Below are positions 1-13,400 of a stretch of 64,000 nucleotides of DNA, piece by piece. Origin of the DNA: Puffinus mauretanicus (lineage: Eukaryota > Chordata > Aves > Procellariiformes > Procellariidae); contig JAJKFH010003173.1 of assembly GCA_023333565.1 (NCBI GenBank), positions 744,001 through 808,000 on the forward strand. Reading direction: 5' to 3'. Under the pieces are notes generated by a model. It saw nothing but the letters and a program-made list of their open reading frames with translations. It searched no databases and was not told where the DNA came from. How positions within the stretch are numbered: the first letter of the stretch is position 1; each line of letters starts with the position of its first letter. Made by a program: the position numbers and the translations under genes.

Positions 1-3000
1 TGAGAAAATAATCTCCAAAGGCCAAGTAGCTACAGTAGGGCATTTTGTTGATAAAGCACCAGAAGCGCAAAACATTCTTCTACCATTAGATGTGAAAGTG
101 CTTATATGGGTGGAATTACATTATGTCCTAAGTACCTATGGATCTACTGCACTTTGTGAGCTAAAAGATTCATTATCTCATTGGTTAAATGCAAGAAAAT
201 GTCATAACCTTCTGGTCTCCCCCAAATAAATAACACTTTCTTTTTTCCATCCTCTTTATCTTATCTATCTAAGCCTCAGCCCAGGAAAGCAATTAAGGAT
301 CTATTTATGTCTGCAGATCTGTGCGTGTTGCTCAGCTTCCCCCATTAGCACAAAGGGATTTCTCCATACTGGAAAGGGAAGGCGTAAAGGGAAAAACTTA
401 TGGCCCCTCTGATCTGGCAAGCAAAGGTAAACAGAAACCAGCCATGGGCACAGCCAGGGTAGGAGCTTTCTGAGGACATGGTGATTTCCAAACTTTAGGA
501 AGGCCAGAGCCCACCCTTCTTGGCTTCTCACTTTGAGACATGAAGGCATCAAGCAGAAAAGAAAAAAAAAGAAAAATGGGGAAGAACTTGGCAAAACTGC
601 TGCAGTTTAGCACAGGCAAATTTTAGCTGCCAGTGGTTTGCACTCAGACTTCAGTTACAGATGCTCAAATGCAGCAGCTCCCTCAAGGTCCTGTCTCTCA
701 CAAGGACATGCACAGCAGCGACAGTCCCCAGAGCCTTCCCCTCTCCGCTGTCCGCCCTCGCAGAGGTCTTGTCCCAGTGCCAGGAGCTAGAGGAGACTTT
801 TTTCCTCCTTGGAGCTATATGGAAGTAGAAAGGGGCCTCCAAGGCAGGAGCTGACTGGAGTCCCTTGGGCAGGGCACTCCATGCTTAGAGACTTCGATTT
901 TTACATCAGCATCTTAAGTAAATGCCTGGAGCAAAGGTGCCGTGAGGAGTTTGGTCGAGTACTTGCACTTCTGCATTATGAGTGATACTCTCCCTCCTTT
1001 TCTACAGGTACAATTTCTGCATGACATGGTTTTAATCTCTGGGCATTTCATTTACCCCCAGGTCACACCATGCCCTGAAGGATCAGCTTCTTACCCCAAG
1101 ACCCTGCTGCTATTTTCGTAATCCCTGCTCTGTCACATCCCCTGTCTCTCCCTCAGCTCGGCTCTGCTCCCTCCCTGGTGCTGAGCTCCAGCTTGCTCCC
1201 CATTGCCTGCACCCACCAACGCTCCCAGTCCGTGCAGGCAGCAAAACTTGGGAGCCCCTAACGCGATATGCACTTAGGTGGCTGAAGATATTGCAAGGGG
1301 CACAGTATGCAGTCACCAGATAAAATTCAACGCAGGGCTCGCTTAAATTCCCCTTCACCCTGTGGCAACATCACTTCATTTCAAGATCATCAGGTTTCCG
1401 TGCTTGTTGGAGTAATAAGGATTTCTCAAGGACATGAATGATGCAAGGCCCTGCGCGGCCCTCTCTGCACAGGTAAAGTGCACGTGCTGCCAACGGAGCG
1501 TCTGGTTAGGTTTGACCTCTGCTATTCTCCAGTTTCTCTTTTCTCTCCTAATATATTTCAGGTGGTACCTTCCGCATGCAATTGACAGCAAAGCGAGGAA
1601 AAGATCCATGACTCCGAGTACGGCAATGCCGTTCTGGCGCTCTGCTTAGATCATGGATATTTCTTCCAACTAAAACAAGTGTGTATTCACAGCAGACTAA
1701 CTACTGCAGAGGACGATGTATGAACAAATGCCAAAGGCAACAGCTCAGAGATATATTATTTACATATTTATTAGAAATTCAGTACTGCTTGTGAGAGCAA
1801 ACCACTTCTGACTTCAATTCCAATAAGTAAACAACCCAATGGGCAAATAAAAGGGAAACATGCACTACCACAGTTTACACAAGCTAATACAGTAAAACAA
1901 AATACTCTGAACATGAAACTATTTTGCAAGATATGAAAAAAAAATCCTACCTTTATTCTCCTCCTTGGTTAAGCACTCAGAAAGTAATAATTGCAAAATA
2001 ATTATATGTGATATCAGTTGCCTCTCAGACTAACAGAAAGATAATTAATCCTTGTTTATCTAAACTACATTGTAGTTCAGTTTAAACTGTCCTGCAGCAA
2101 TGAGCATCACTTCTGCTTTATCTGAACTTCTGCTGGCCTTTCTTTCACCACTTTTTTTTCTTCTCTGGGTAGTTTAAGGGTGAAAAAAGTAACAATAGCT
2201 GCTAGCTGTTACCTGAGAAGGAGCCCTCTGACTGCGGGAGGAGTGACAAACTCATGTGTAAGCCCTGCACTAAGGCTGAGTAGGTAGGATTTTATGCCCA
2301 AGTCTGTCATGGACTCTGGAAACCCCCCTCAAGAAACATTTTAGAAGCACTGTAGAGATATAGGGAATGATAGAGTTAAAAAAAAAATCCAAATAGCTGT
2401 AAGATGTCTGGCTGCATGAACTCATCCTTTAATTCATCCAAGGAGCACAGTCGTGTCCTGGCTCGGCTGTGCCTGCCGGGCGTGGATAAAAGTGGTACCT
2501 GCGGAGGCAATCGTGCCTGTGCGAGTCTGGGCAAGCTCTGGGTTGCTGAACTGCCTGGACCTTCCCTTGGTCCTGGGGTAAGGCTGAGGGCCACGCAGGA
2601 GCGGCGAGAGGGCTCTCCAGCGGGGAACCTGCCCCGCTACTGGGAAGATGAAGGGCTCAGCTGGCATCAGTCTTGGGGTTTTGGTGATGCTTAGGCTGCA
2701 GGGTGTCTCTGCCTCTTTGAAAATGGAATCAAGTTGCTTATCTCTGGTAATGGTGAGTGAAGCTGCCTCTGAAGGTCTTTACTCCACAGCCCCTATCAGC
2801 AGTTTTGACCTGTAGGTAGAGATTTTTTAATGTAGGTGTACACTTACCAAAAAAAAAAAAGTCCTTTTTTGGCACAATGGGAAATTTCATGGAAAATAGC
2901 CGTACTTGCCTAAAATTTCAGAATTTTGAAAGCTTAAAAATGTTTTTTTTTTCAATTTAAGTTGTTAAACTCCTTCCCTCCATAAAATAAAAGCTGAGAA

Positions 3001-6000
3001 GCTGAAGTTATTCTGATTTCATCGGTTCTTGTAGGTGAGAAAAAGCAAGTCTATTGCCTGACCCAGAACCTGTTCAGGAAACAGTTCGTATCTTGTTTCT
3101 CTTGTTGAGAAAGAACATCTGATAGTAACAACGGTTCAGGACACAGTAGAAGGACGCTTTCGGCGTCTTTTCCAAATGCTTGCTTGAAATATTTCCAGGT
3201 AGATAGGGGTTATAAAATGATCAGGAAGAGGAACAAAGGGTTTGTAAAGGTTATAATAAAAGTAAAAATGTTTGGAAGTGTTAGCAGTGCTAAACCCCAT
3301 TATTTAAATTAATCAGATGTCACTTTGAAGGAAGCTTTCAGAAACAGTCTTTATATGTATTCTTTTCTAAGGGAAACTCGTAAGCAGTTGTCAAATAAAG
3401 AGCACCCCAGGCTGTAGCCCCTGCTAAATGTCAACCCTTCCAGACTAATAACGCCCTGTGGTGTTTCAAAATAGAAAGCGTAGTGCAATAATAATATGGG
3501 ACTCCCACCAGTATGGAAACCCACAGCACTGCTCCTGAAGCACAGCCGTGCAGCCTGCACACTCGACAGCCAAGGACATCAGAGCTTCCAGAGAAAAAGC
3601 TCCCAAGCTTTTCTTCTGGCAGCCGGATCCAGGCAGAGAAGTCATTGAAGCTAATTTAAGAGAGGCACTTGGTGTCAGTACAGGGCTCTACTGGGACTCC
3701 AGCTAACCACCTTTCGGGTATTGGGAAAAATGATTAACAGATGTGTCTTCCTATTTCCCAATATATCTCTTTTGAATTGCAAAGTGGCCTCCTGCTTATT
3801 TTGAAGTACAATATGTCTAACCTTCCAGGCACAGCTTATTGCTAATTTCCTATGCCAGTATGAATCTATGATTTATTTAACAAATTTCCACCCAGCAAAT
3901 AAAACAACATTTGTTCTACCTGGAGGGTAGTTTCCAAATATCACAGCACAGCCAGGCATGGCTGCAACAGTTGGCACAAGAATAGTGGTCAAAATGATGA
4001 ACAGTGTCTCACTTCAGATGGGAAAAAGTAAAATCATATGAGTAACCCCACAAAATAAAGTACTGCATCTTCAGCTATGATTCTCCTGGGCAGACACAAT
4101 CATCATGAAGCCATCACATTTTCAACTTGTGTTTGTATCATTTACATATATTGACTTAGAGTATAATACCAGATGTTTTCTGTACCAAAATGCTCACAAA
4201 GAGCAAGCTCTAATGAGTCAGTGCTGAGTAAAGGCTGAACAGGTTTGAATACAACAAAATGACCTTGAACTTTCATCTAAGCTTCAAATTAGGAAAAAAC
4301 CTGATAAAATTATATTTTCCCCACCTAAGTTTGAAAAATTCTATTTCTTTGGAAGGGTTATTTATTTACTCCCTGTCTCCAATGCAGAATATAAATGCCC
4401 AAATGCTTAGTTGTTACGGACTTTCAAGTTTTCCTCTTAAAATACTAAATACAAAGTTCTCCTGAGTTGCAGGCCAGTTTGTGCTCTGGGTGCAGCACTC
4501 ACGCCAGCACTGTACTGGGGCTGGACCCTCTAAGAGATGATGCTCTAACAGTTTTTGCAATGGCAGGAGGTGTATGTAGGGGTGGGAGTGGTGTACTTCC
4601 TTTGGATCATTATTCTTACTATTGCTATGAACAACTCAGTAAAAAATTCCATGTCATGATTTGGTAATTAAAAATGTGAATTTATTGATTTGAGTTATAT
4701 GATTGTCTAACAAGTATAAATTAGGAACTGATTTAGACCCAGTGTAGAGCTTGGCTTTTATGAGACAGTGTCAGACAGCAGGCTGCCATCCAGGTGGTGG
4801 CTATCTCCAATACTTTATAGCTTTTTCAAAGTGTGTTTAGAGTACAGCGTGTGTGTAGCTGCACACGGGGTGCACAGCAGCCTGCGCAGCTGCAGACCCT
4901 CCTGTCTTTTCTCTTTGATAAGAAATAGGAATATCCGGGGATGAAAGCGATGAGGAAGGGCAAAACATGACTTTCTTTTCCAGTTAAGTTCAATTGCTGC
5001 ATTTTGAGATGTCACAGTGGGTAATAAAATATATTCCCTATATTCAGAGCTGAAGAAAGAAGCTTCCCCAAAATAAACACAACTGAAAGGAATTTTCTTT
5101 GGTTTTTATTTACTTTGGGTTATTAAAGTGACAAGTTTGTGCTATCCATGCAGTGCAGGGGATTATAAGGCTCCAAGGATGGAGCTCAGACCCCAGTGGG
5201 TGCTTAACTTCCACAACACAACAAATACATTTCTCTCCCTCTGCATCTCTCGTGTTTCTTTGTGGCAGGCAGCTCTGCCGGGCAGGCTGAAAGCATGGAG
5301 TCATGGTGGTGATTTCTGAATGACATCTGAAGAACTGAAATATTTCTCCCTGCCCAGGGATTAAAAAGGAGCTGGGCAAGAAAATAGTCAGTCATTGCTG
5401 TTTACAGGATTGGGGTTTTTTTCTTTACATCATGTTATAAAATATTTAGCTTAGGCAAATGTAGTCAAATCATAATAGATTTCTCAAACTTGCAGGGAAA
5501 AGAGGTTGATTGTTTACTCTCTCCTGTGTAAATAACTGACACAAAAAATAAGAAAACATATATCTTCCTCTGTTCTTCCTTACATCCTCTTCACAGTCAG
5601 CATAAAAGGCTTTTTAATAGAATGGAGGAAGCTTGTGATGGGAGAACACAATGAAACCTTAGTCGAAATCCATTCCTTTAGTGGAGCTGCATCAGCATCT
5701 TAATGCGCTGGGACATCGCCGGGGTTGGACGCCCGCTGCTGACTTTGTGAACATGCTCTCTCCATCTTCCTTGTGTGGCTGAAATTACTTCTCAGAGCTT
5801 CATCTCTTTGCCCTTGCTTCATCATAAACTTTGTCCCTGATTATGTGAAGAATGTAACAGATGATGCAAGTCAAGTCATTCATGTCCATGGTATCAGGCA
5901 TTCATTATTGTTTGATTGTGCACCCAGAAGGATTAGGCACCATATTTGTAAGGGAATGGCAGCGTGATTAGTCAATCACAACAGAATGAAATGCATGTTT

Positions 6001-6650
6001 TGTGGGCTAAACCTTGTATCAGTCTTACATAAATTTTTCCTTCCTGACCTGGGTCTTGGTGCACAGGAGAGGTGCAGGGCAGAAGGGAGGTGCTGGAATG
6101 ACAGCCGGGGGACGTGGGTTTTGTTAGTGGCACTTTGCTTTCTCCGCGGAGATGTCCTGCAAGAGGACGGTTCATCGCCTGCCGTGCTTTGGGACGTGGA
6201 CCCGTCTTTCCAAAATCAGAAGTGAAACACCCCATCCAGAGCTAAACAGCTGCTAAAAAGCTTCTCGATGTTGACATCTTTCTCTTGCTATTGCTCTCTG
6301 AGTGCCTTAAACTTAAAGCGAGCGTCAGTGAGCTCTGCTCCCGGAGCTCAGCAGCCCCATGTGATTCCTTGAGAAGTAACTGGATCTTGAACCAAGTGAT
6401 CCTGAACCATCAGCTCTGTGGCTGTTTTCAGAAAACTTGTCTGCTTTGTAACAGACACTCACACAATGACACACATCACAGCGCAAGCAAAGCTTTCTGT
6501 TTATAAAATAGTCAATAACATTTGTGAAGAATTATTTTTTTCCCAAGGACACCTTTCATTTCAGTCTCCAAGGGAGCTGGGAATAAATTGTTCCTTACCA
6601 TCAGCAGCTGACCTCTCTGCTTGTTTAAAATGTGGGCGTCTTCTGAACAA
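1..6650. other. Gene-free stretch, no recognisable gene
   Basis: Short open frames occur on both strands, but none resembles a known domain, none has coding-like composition, and most overlap frames in other registers. The stretch holds single-base runs (A-runs near 2851 and 560, T-run near 2943), a modestly GC-richer patch at 2450-2650, and AT-rich DNA around 1740-2080 and 3720-4330. A 51-bp exon-like string at 2702-2752 (CAG before, GTGAGT after, one frame open) is noted separately and is weak. I see no intact repeat. Confidence 0.6.
2702..2752 (+). other. Weak exon-like string flanked by splice consensus
   Basis: Fifty-one bases lie between a CAG acceptor (AG at 2700-2701) and an ATG|GTGAGTG donor (GT at 2753-2754), with one frame open for all 17 codons. 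The polypyrimidine tract is poor and interrupted by an AG nine bases upstream, so use by the spliceosome is doubtful. Pairs like this arise by chance in long non-coding DNA. The peptide matches nothing I know. Confidence 0.1.
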
Positions 6651-6659
6651 AAAAACACC

Positions 6660-6860
6660 ATTTGCTAAATGAAGCAAAACACCATAATAGGTTTAATGAT
6701 GTAGATTTATCTCCTAACAGTTGTTTTGAGATCACAACAAATCATTAAAATCATTAACTCTCCAAGCTAAATTAGATTACAGATCTTGGAGAATGTCTGG
6801 CCACTGCATTTGCAAAACAGTGCCTCTTCCTGCCTGCGCGAATCATTAATTCTGCTCAGA
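6660..6860. promoter_or_regulatory. AT-rich block resembling a conserved non-coding enhancer
   Basis: The block is dense in ATTA/TAAT cores (aatcattaa, atcattaact, aatcattaat) and contains AAATTAGATTA- and ATTTGCAAA-like words. It has no long mononucleotide runs and no open frame. This texture is typical of developmental enhancers conserved among amniotes and unlike repeat relics. Whether it is conserved cannot be judged from one sequence, so the call is an inference from word composition only. Confidence 0.25.
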
Positions 6861-9800
6861 TTCCTCTGCAAACAATGAACCAATTCAACATATTCCAAGT
6901 CAGATTAAACAAAAAAAGCCAACATCTTTGTGTGTGTGCATGTTTTGTTTCTTCTTCCAGACTATTTCTATTACCAGAAAATATTTTCCTGGTATGGCCA
7001 GAACAGGCTGTGTCTCTCTGTGGGGAACGTTGTCTCCGGTGCAGTGTCTTGTGTCACTCAACTGCACGTATCTATCTGAAAGCCAGGGAATTTGGTCCCA
7101 GAACTACACAGTGTAATTAAGATACACTTAAAGCGACAGCAAGCCTTGCATAGAAGCCCATTTGTATTGTACCTATCGATGGCAGTGTTATTGCCATAAA
7201 GTGTGGCTTTGAACATAAGATGAGGGAACAAATGTGGAGGGTTTGGGAAGCCCGTGGCTGACACTGGCACGAGAGCTGATGGCTCAGCACCATCTCTTCC
7301 TGCAGGAGCCAGACTGGAGCGAAAGATATCCCTTGTTAGATGCTATCCTGTCTTACAGGAATATGAAGCTCCTCATAGTTTCCTTCTCCAGGACCTGTGC
7401 CCTTGCACTGCAGTTTATAAAGGCTGTGCTCTGCCCTGCTGCCGTGACGGGAACAGTGTTGTTTTGGAAGGTGTTTTGCATCCAGCCGTCACAGGAGAAG
7501 CATTACTGGGATTTTCGTTTCATGATTCATCTGTTTATTTAAGTTTTCTCTCTCCTCCCACTTCTACAATGGATTCAGCTGTAAAAGGCAATGTTTGCAT
7601 TTCAAAAGAAGGAATGGCTGGAAACTAGACATATTTATGCTAGTGTTTTAGTGCTCTTGTACGAGTACTGAGAAAGTTACTCTGAACATTAGGGCTATGT
7701 TAGGCTGCGTTCATAGAGAATATAGTGAAAAGAAGTTTTTGTCCCAAATAGTTTAGATCAAGGATTCTGTTTGTAGCTGCAATTGTACAAAACTGCCTGT
7801 CTCCTTGCACAGCTGAATAGTGTGCTTCTCCAGCCAGGAATGCGTATTAAGTCTTTGTCCAAAAACTCCAGGGGAAATGATGGTGTTTAGGGACGGGGGA
7901 AGCAGCACAGAGTGGCTTGGCCTGTCCTGTTTCTTACAGCAGGTTTCTTCATCCAGACACCATCTTTTCTCATTAGTCTGTGAGCTTCCTTTGGTATCCT
8001 AAAGATGGTGTGGGAAGCTGAGCATTCATTTCTGTCTTTCTGGAGCCACTTTTAGTACCTTTATCTTTTTTCTTGCATTTTAGAACTGATTGTTTATCCT
8101 CCGTACACCTTGATGCTTATTTTCTCCTTTCCCCCCTCCTCTGCAGTTCCCCTTCCCCACGCTGCCTTCTGAGACAGTTTAATCTTTGATTCTGTATAAC
8201 CCTTGGCAGATTTCATCCTTATTGCCACCGTGTTTCACTGCAAAGAGTTTCACACTTATTAGAAAGGGTATGATTTGGGAAACGTGGGGGGAAAAAAAAA
8301 AGAAGAAAACAAACCAAAGAGAAGAAGTGTGTATTATTTTTAGTGGAGTAGAAGGAGAATTTATTTAAAGGAAAATGAACTTTCCTAAGTGCTGAGCAAG
8401 CTTGAGTATCCAAGAAAGGCTAGATCAGAAGCTGATCTGATGGAGGGGGAGGTAAATCAGAGAGATGGGGAGTTGGAGGATTTGAAAAGGCCTTTGCTGT
8501 GCCTGGGGGCCCAGGGTGGAGCAGGACGAAAGATTTAGAATGATGGTGGGAGCAGTGGTGCAGGGGGACCTGACTGGGGACCATACCAGCTTGCCTGGTT
8601 CAGGAGAGCATCACCTAGCAGCCAAGCCCATGTTCAGAGCAAAACTTGGGGTCTCCAAAAGGTCATAATAAAAAGCCTTTGAAATAGCTGAGAGGTTTGG
8701 AAAGGGATTAAATGGGAATATAATTTTCCTCCATCTATCTGCCCCATGAGGTACTTAATGGCTGCCATTCCCATAAGAATTGAGCACTTCCCAAATCTCC
8801 TTTTTGGCACCAGTTTTGTGCCAACACTTTAACCATAGACCATGCATCTGTCACAGCACCACAGCAATTGTTTCTCCTTTCTTTGGTGGTAAGGTAATAA
8901 GTAAGGTAATAAGTGTGATCTGAATTTCAGAAACGCCAAAAGCTCTAGTAGCGCTTGTGCCACTCTGATCCGTCTCCCTCGGACAGGGGCTTAATTTGCT
9001 CAAATAAGCCATTGACCGCTTGCCTTTGTGGAGTGTCAAAGGGCTTTCGGCCCGCCTGAGTCTCCAATTCACAGATCTGAAGGGACAAGGAGCTTTCCTC
9101 ATAGCATTATTGTGCTGGAGATGATATGGGGATGTTACCCTTGTGGATGAGATCGCTGGAGGGCAGAGGATGAGAAGCCTCCCAAAACCAACTCTCTGAG
9201 GTGCACACCCTGAGGGCAGGTTCAGTCGCTGGTCCAGGAGGGAGCAGAGCTGATGTTTCATCTAAGCAATTGCATAAACTGACTGAGTTGTGCAGCTCCA
9301 CTGCAGGAGGGTTTCTGTGTCTCTTTGTTTTGCATTTGAGCCAAATGCCAAAATACCAGGAGAAAGTTGCCTCCAGCATTTTTTCGGAGTTAGAGGGGTA
9401 GCATTCTAGCTCTTGACATCTTGGCAGGGGTTCTCAAAGCCCATATGTCAGATTCAGAGAAACAGTTCACATTAATTTTAAATGGAAATTTTAGACCTTT
9501 GCTAGGCAACTACATCTCTCATTGCAATTCTACCCACAATTTACTCCAAATAGGCTTGACAATAGCACACTAAAATCTGAGTGCTTCAGCAAAACAGAAT
9601 CACACCCTTTTGAGTGAACATCCATCCTCATTCTATTTGTCTTGTGGCAATTAAAATAAGCATGAAATGTGCTTGGGCATGCTCTTGGTCTCATGCCCAT
9701 TTTGAATATTAACTCCAAGTCTTCATTGCTATTATTTAGTAATAATGTTTATTATTGATAGGGCTGTAGTACCTGGGGGCCAATCATTCATTATTCAGTA

Positions 9801-10398
9801 TAAGCATACATCAGAAACAGTTCCTCCCTCAAAGCATTACTGATCTAACTGAAGGCTAACATAGGTTAATAGATAGCTTAAAAATGTTTATTTCATATAT
9901 AAAATAGCCTAGCACTGTACTTCAGTCCCTCCTGTTTTACATCACTGTAAGAAAATAGTAGCGCTCAATCTCTTGCTGAATGTGTCAGGCTCTTGCTTTT
10001 ATTTCCCCTCTTGTCATGGTTTCCATTTTGCTTGATAGGAAACCATGTTAGAAAAACCGAAGGGGTAGGAGGGTTTGGAAAGCTGTGCTAACTGCGGTAC
10101 ATCTGGTTGCTGGCTGCTGTGCCAGCTCCCATTCGTCTCCTCCAGCATGTATGAGGCAACTGCCAACTGATCACCGTAAGATGTAATAACTTCTTTAAAA
10201 TCAGGTGCTGGCTGCTCTGCCACTTGCTTTCTGCCCAGACTCTTCCTCCCCAAACCCATAAGGCTGTTATGTGCACAGGCAGTAGGTGACTAATTATAAG
10301 GCAAATATGTGTGTTTTTTTAAATTGCTAAAGCACATGAAAATTGTCCCCCGTAAGATTCAGTAAAATCTAAAGTTATTGTCTTTCCTTCTGTTACAG
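6861..10398. other. Gene-free stretch, no recognisable gene
   Basis: Open frames of up to about 136 codons occur here (for example on the minus strand at 8851-9261). Their cysteine- and serine-heavy, low-information translations and overlap with other open frames mark them as chance. The stretch contains a perfect two-copy 12-bp tandem repeat at 8891-8914, an A-run at about 8290-8300 followed by an A-rich tail-like stretch, and a pyrimidine-rich segment around 8120-8165. No intact mobile element or RNA gene is visible. Confidence 0.55.
8891..8914 (+). repeat. Two-copy 12-bp perfect tandem repeat
   Basis: The unit aaggtaataagt occurs twice back to back without a mismatch. This is a simple slippage-type duplication with no larger array around it. 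A recent origin or constraint would explain the identity, but two copies are too few to tell. Confidence 0.85.
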
Positions 10399-10451
10399 GT
10401 GTTGGCTTCTGTGATAAGATGGTAGCGGGGCAGCTCAGCGTGTGTGTGCAA
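10399..10451 (+). other. Candidate small exon (coding or lncRNA) with good splice sites
   Basis: A long pyrimidine tract (ttgtctttccttctgttacag) ends in AG at 10397-10398, with a possible branch-point string (tctaaag) about 25 bases upstream. The downstream edge is CAA|GTAAGTT, with GT at 10452-10453, a near-consensus donor. Of the three frames, two contain stops. The third is open throughout (VGFCDKMVAGQLSVCVQ; two bases complete an incoming codon and the exon ends on a codon boundary). An ATG at 10419-10421 sits in a good initiation context (A at -3, G at +4), so this could also be a first coding exon starting MVAGQLSVCVQ. I do not recognise the peptide. It is the best two-sided exon in the window, but it could be a non-coding RNA exon or a decoy. 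I found no partner exon. Confidence 0.25.
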
Positions 10452-10453
10452 GT

Positions 10454-13400
10454 AAGTTAAAAACATTTTACTAGCAGTTTGCAATAGATACGTTCCAGAC
10501 ACATTCTTCTACCAGTGAAATGTTTGCTTTCTGGGTGCAGACTTTTTCCACCATCTTTCTACATTAAATACCTTGCACTGAGCTGATGATGTTCCTCTGT
10601 CACCCGCATTTGCATGCCAGCAAAGCTCCCTTCCTGTAAATCCTTGCCCTCCTGTACATGCGGCAAGAACCGTTCCTCATGAGAAGAACCAGGAAATTGG
10701 TCCTTTCATGGGGAGCAATCATTCTTTTTAATTGTTGTGTTTGGCACCTGGGTACTGCAGTGATGGGTGGATTATAAATGCTTAGAAAATAATTAAATTT
10801 CATGTTGAAAAGAATAGTTGGATGTAAAACCGTGATAGCAGGAGTAGTGTAAATGTGGAAACCAAAGTTTCCATATGTTCCTTTCTTCCACTATTGCCTC
10901 CACAAAACATAATGGCAGATCAGCATGTCACAACACAAAATCCGGTGTGTCTGTACTGCCGAGTAGAGACCAGCAGTTTCCATTCACACAAACCAGTAAG
11001 AAATAAATTTTTTTCTCCCTGCTTCCTCCTGCCTTTGTGTGAGTTTGCATGTTTCATCTTTCATCTGGCGCACAAAGAGCAAACTCCTTCCTCCCTGCTC
11101 CGGGTTTCAGCCTGTTTGGGTGGATGGATTTGGGGAGCAGAGAAGTGGATTTTTGGCCCCACACCAGTGGTAGAAAATGGCTCATGTTTAAATTGTGCTT
11201 TAAAAGCCATATTTGCTCTCATAGTAGTGCCAATGGCCCTGTTGTCATATGCCCTCTGTCTTTGCTCCGAGTTGGCTTGTACTCAGTAAGATAAAAACGA
11301 ATATGAAAACGGGGCCGAAGGGGACACTTGGAGGAAAATACACGGAAGCCCAGCAGAAAGGAGGACAGAAGAGAGCAGTGCTGAGAGCTCCTCAGGGGGA
11401 CATGTGTAAAAGCAATCAACAAAAATGCTTTCTTTTTTCAACCCAAAGCATTAACGCTTTTAAAAAGTGGAAAGTAGTCATTATTTCAATACATGTGCAC
11501 TTGCTGTGGACTCACCCAGCCCTGCTAAATTTGGAGATATGGCATGGCTATTCAGAGCAATTTAACTTTTACAGACTTTGTTTGAAATTCTGGGCTTTTA
11601 AAAGCATGTGGTAAAATTCCCTTTTGCTTCACTGAGGCCAGATATCACTGTCTGCTTTTATCCTTTTTACAGAATTTTAGCATAAAGGTTCGAGACAATT
11701 GTGAAGTCATTCACTGAGTTACTTTCTAGCATTTTTCACTACAGCACAGTGTCCTGTAATGGGGTTGCGGTGGGGAACTTCTGTTTAAGCAATGGAGGCA
11801 TTTTGCCACCCTTCGAGATGCATTTTTGCGACTCCATATTTACTGCCAGTAATTTTGATCCATATTCATCCTGGTTCCCTAGTGATTTGCAGTGGTCATG
11901 CAAAAATGTGGCAAACTTAACTGTTTTGAAATGACATGAAAAGAAAGAAGGTCACTTAGCTTCTATTTCCATTTTCTTACTTTCACCAGCAAAAGTTTCT
12001 CTCTTCCCTTTGACCGTGCTAAGTAATGCGGATGGATGCTGCGGTCTTTTAGGGGCTGCGATTAGTACTCTCTACAGCTATGCAATCTGGTGTAGGGAAA
12101 GTTGTCCTTTTGCCCCCAGTGAGTGCTTGGATTTGGCAGTATGAGCACCAGAAACCCGTCAGTGCATCTGTCAGACTGACAAATGAAGTCTGCTCATGAG
12201 GCAGGCTCGTTATTGTAATAGATAGGAATGTCAGGTTATCTTTCTCAGGTACCTTGAATCATGAACTGGCATGAAACAAAGCTTACTGGAAAATGCAGAT
12301 TTTCTGCCATTTGTGAAAATTAACTCCCCTAATTAACTTACACATATAAATGCACTTAGAATGAAGACATTAAGTTGATTATCTAGAAAATTGCTACCTT
12401 GGTAGACTCCCTAATGCCACCTCTAAATATGCCAAGAATTAAATTGCTCTTGTGGCATTGTTATGTCACTGCAATTGAATGCTCACTGATGGAAGACACC
12501 ACTTCCCTGTTTTGGCTAAATTTAACCTTTAATTTCAGAGAGTGGCAGCAACTCAGCCCAACTGAGCTTGCTCTAACCTTTCAGAGAAGAACTCTCTCTT
12601 TGAAAATCTCTTCCCATGCTGCACTTTTTTTTTAAAGTAAAAAACCCCAGCAACTTACTACTGCCTGGTATTTTAGGTGTTTTGGAGATTAGATTTAGAT
12701 TCTTGTCAAACACAGGCATGTTTGAGGTTATAACTTGGAGCAGCTCAAATGAGACATTTAAAATGTGGACAAGCAAGAGGATGAAAATATGCTAAGATAT
12801 TTCGAGAACGAAGGTCGGGCTGTCACTGCAACCAGAGGACCAGCTGCATCCTTCCAATGTGCGTTCTTTGCTGGTGCTATCATATTAAAATGGAAATGGA
12901 CCATCTGAGCCAACAAGGCCAAGCAAGGGCAGTTAGGAATATCGCCTTCCAGAACCAGTACTGTACCATTTCTTGGCCTTGACAAGTGCTCACAGGCAGC
13001 AGTGTCGGGCTGAGGTTACAGAGGCCACTTTTTAGCACCAGTACAGAGCAAGGGCTAAACTTCTACTCCTAACTATTAACAAATTACAGCCATACTTTGG
13101 CTTCATTACGAAAATACTCAGTTTTAGAGCAGTGACAGTAGAGAAATGATAGTAGTGACAGTTCCAAACTCATTCATAGACTTTCTTTGGTTTCAGATGG
13201 TTTTGACGGTTCATTCTGCATCTTGGGGGGAAGGCATATGTGTGTGTGCTGTAGACAGTGAAACAGAACCCAATCCTGATGGCATGGCACTGCTCTTCAT
13301 AATTCAAGGACTGATGCTTTCCTTCGGTGCTTTGTCCACACACGATTTCTGTAGATGCATTCTTTTCTTTGAAGAAAGAACATTTTATGCTCTATCTTTA

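Noticed and set aside
8851..9261. 136-codon minus-strand frame
   Set aside because: No domain, mixed chance composition, and no splice or poly(A) context.
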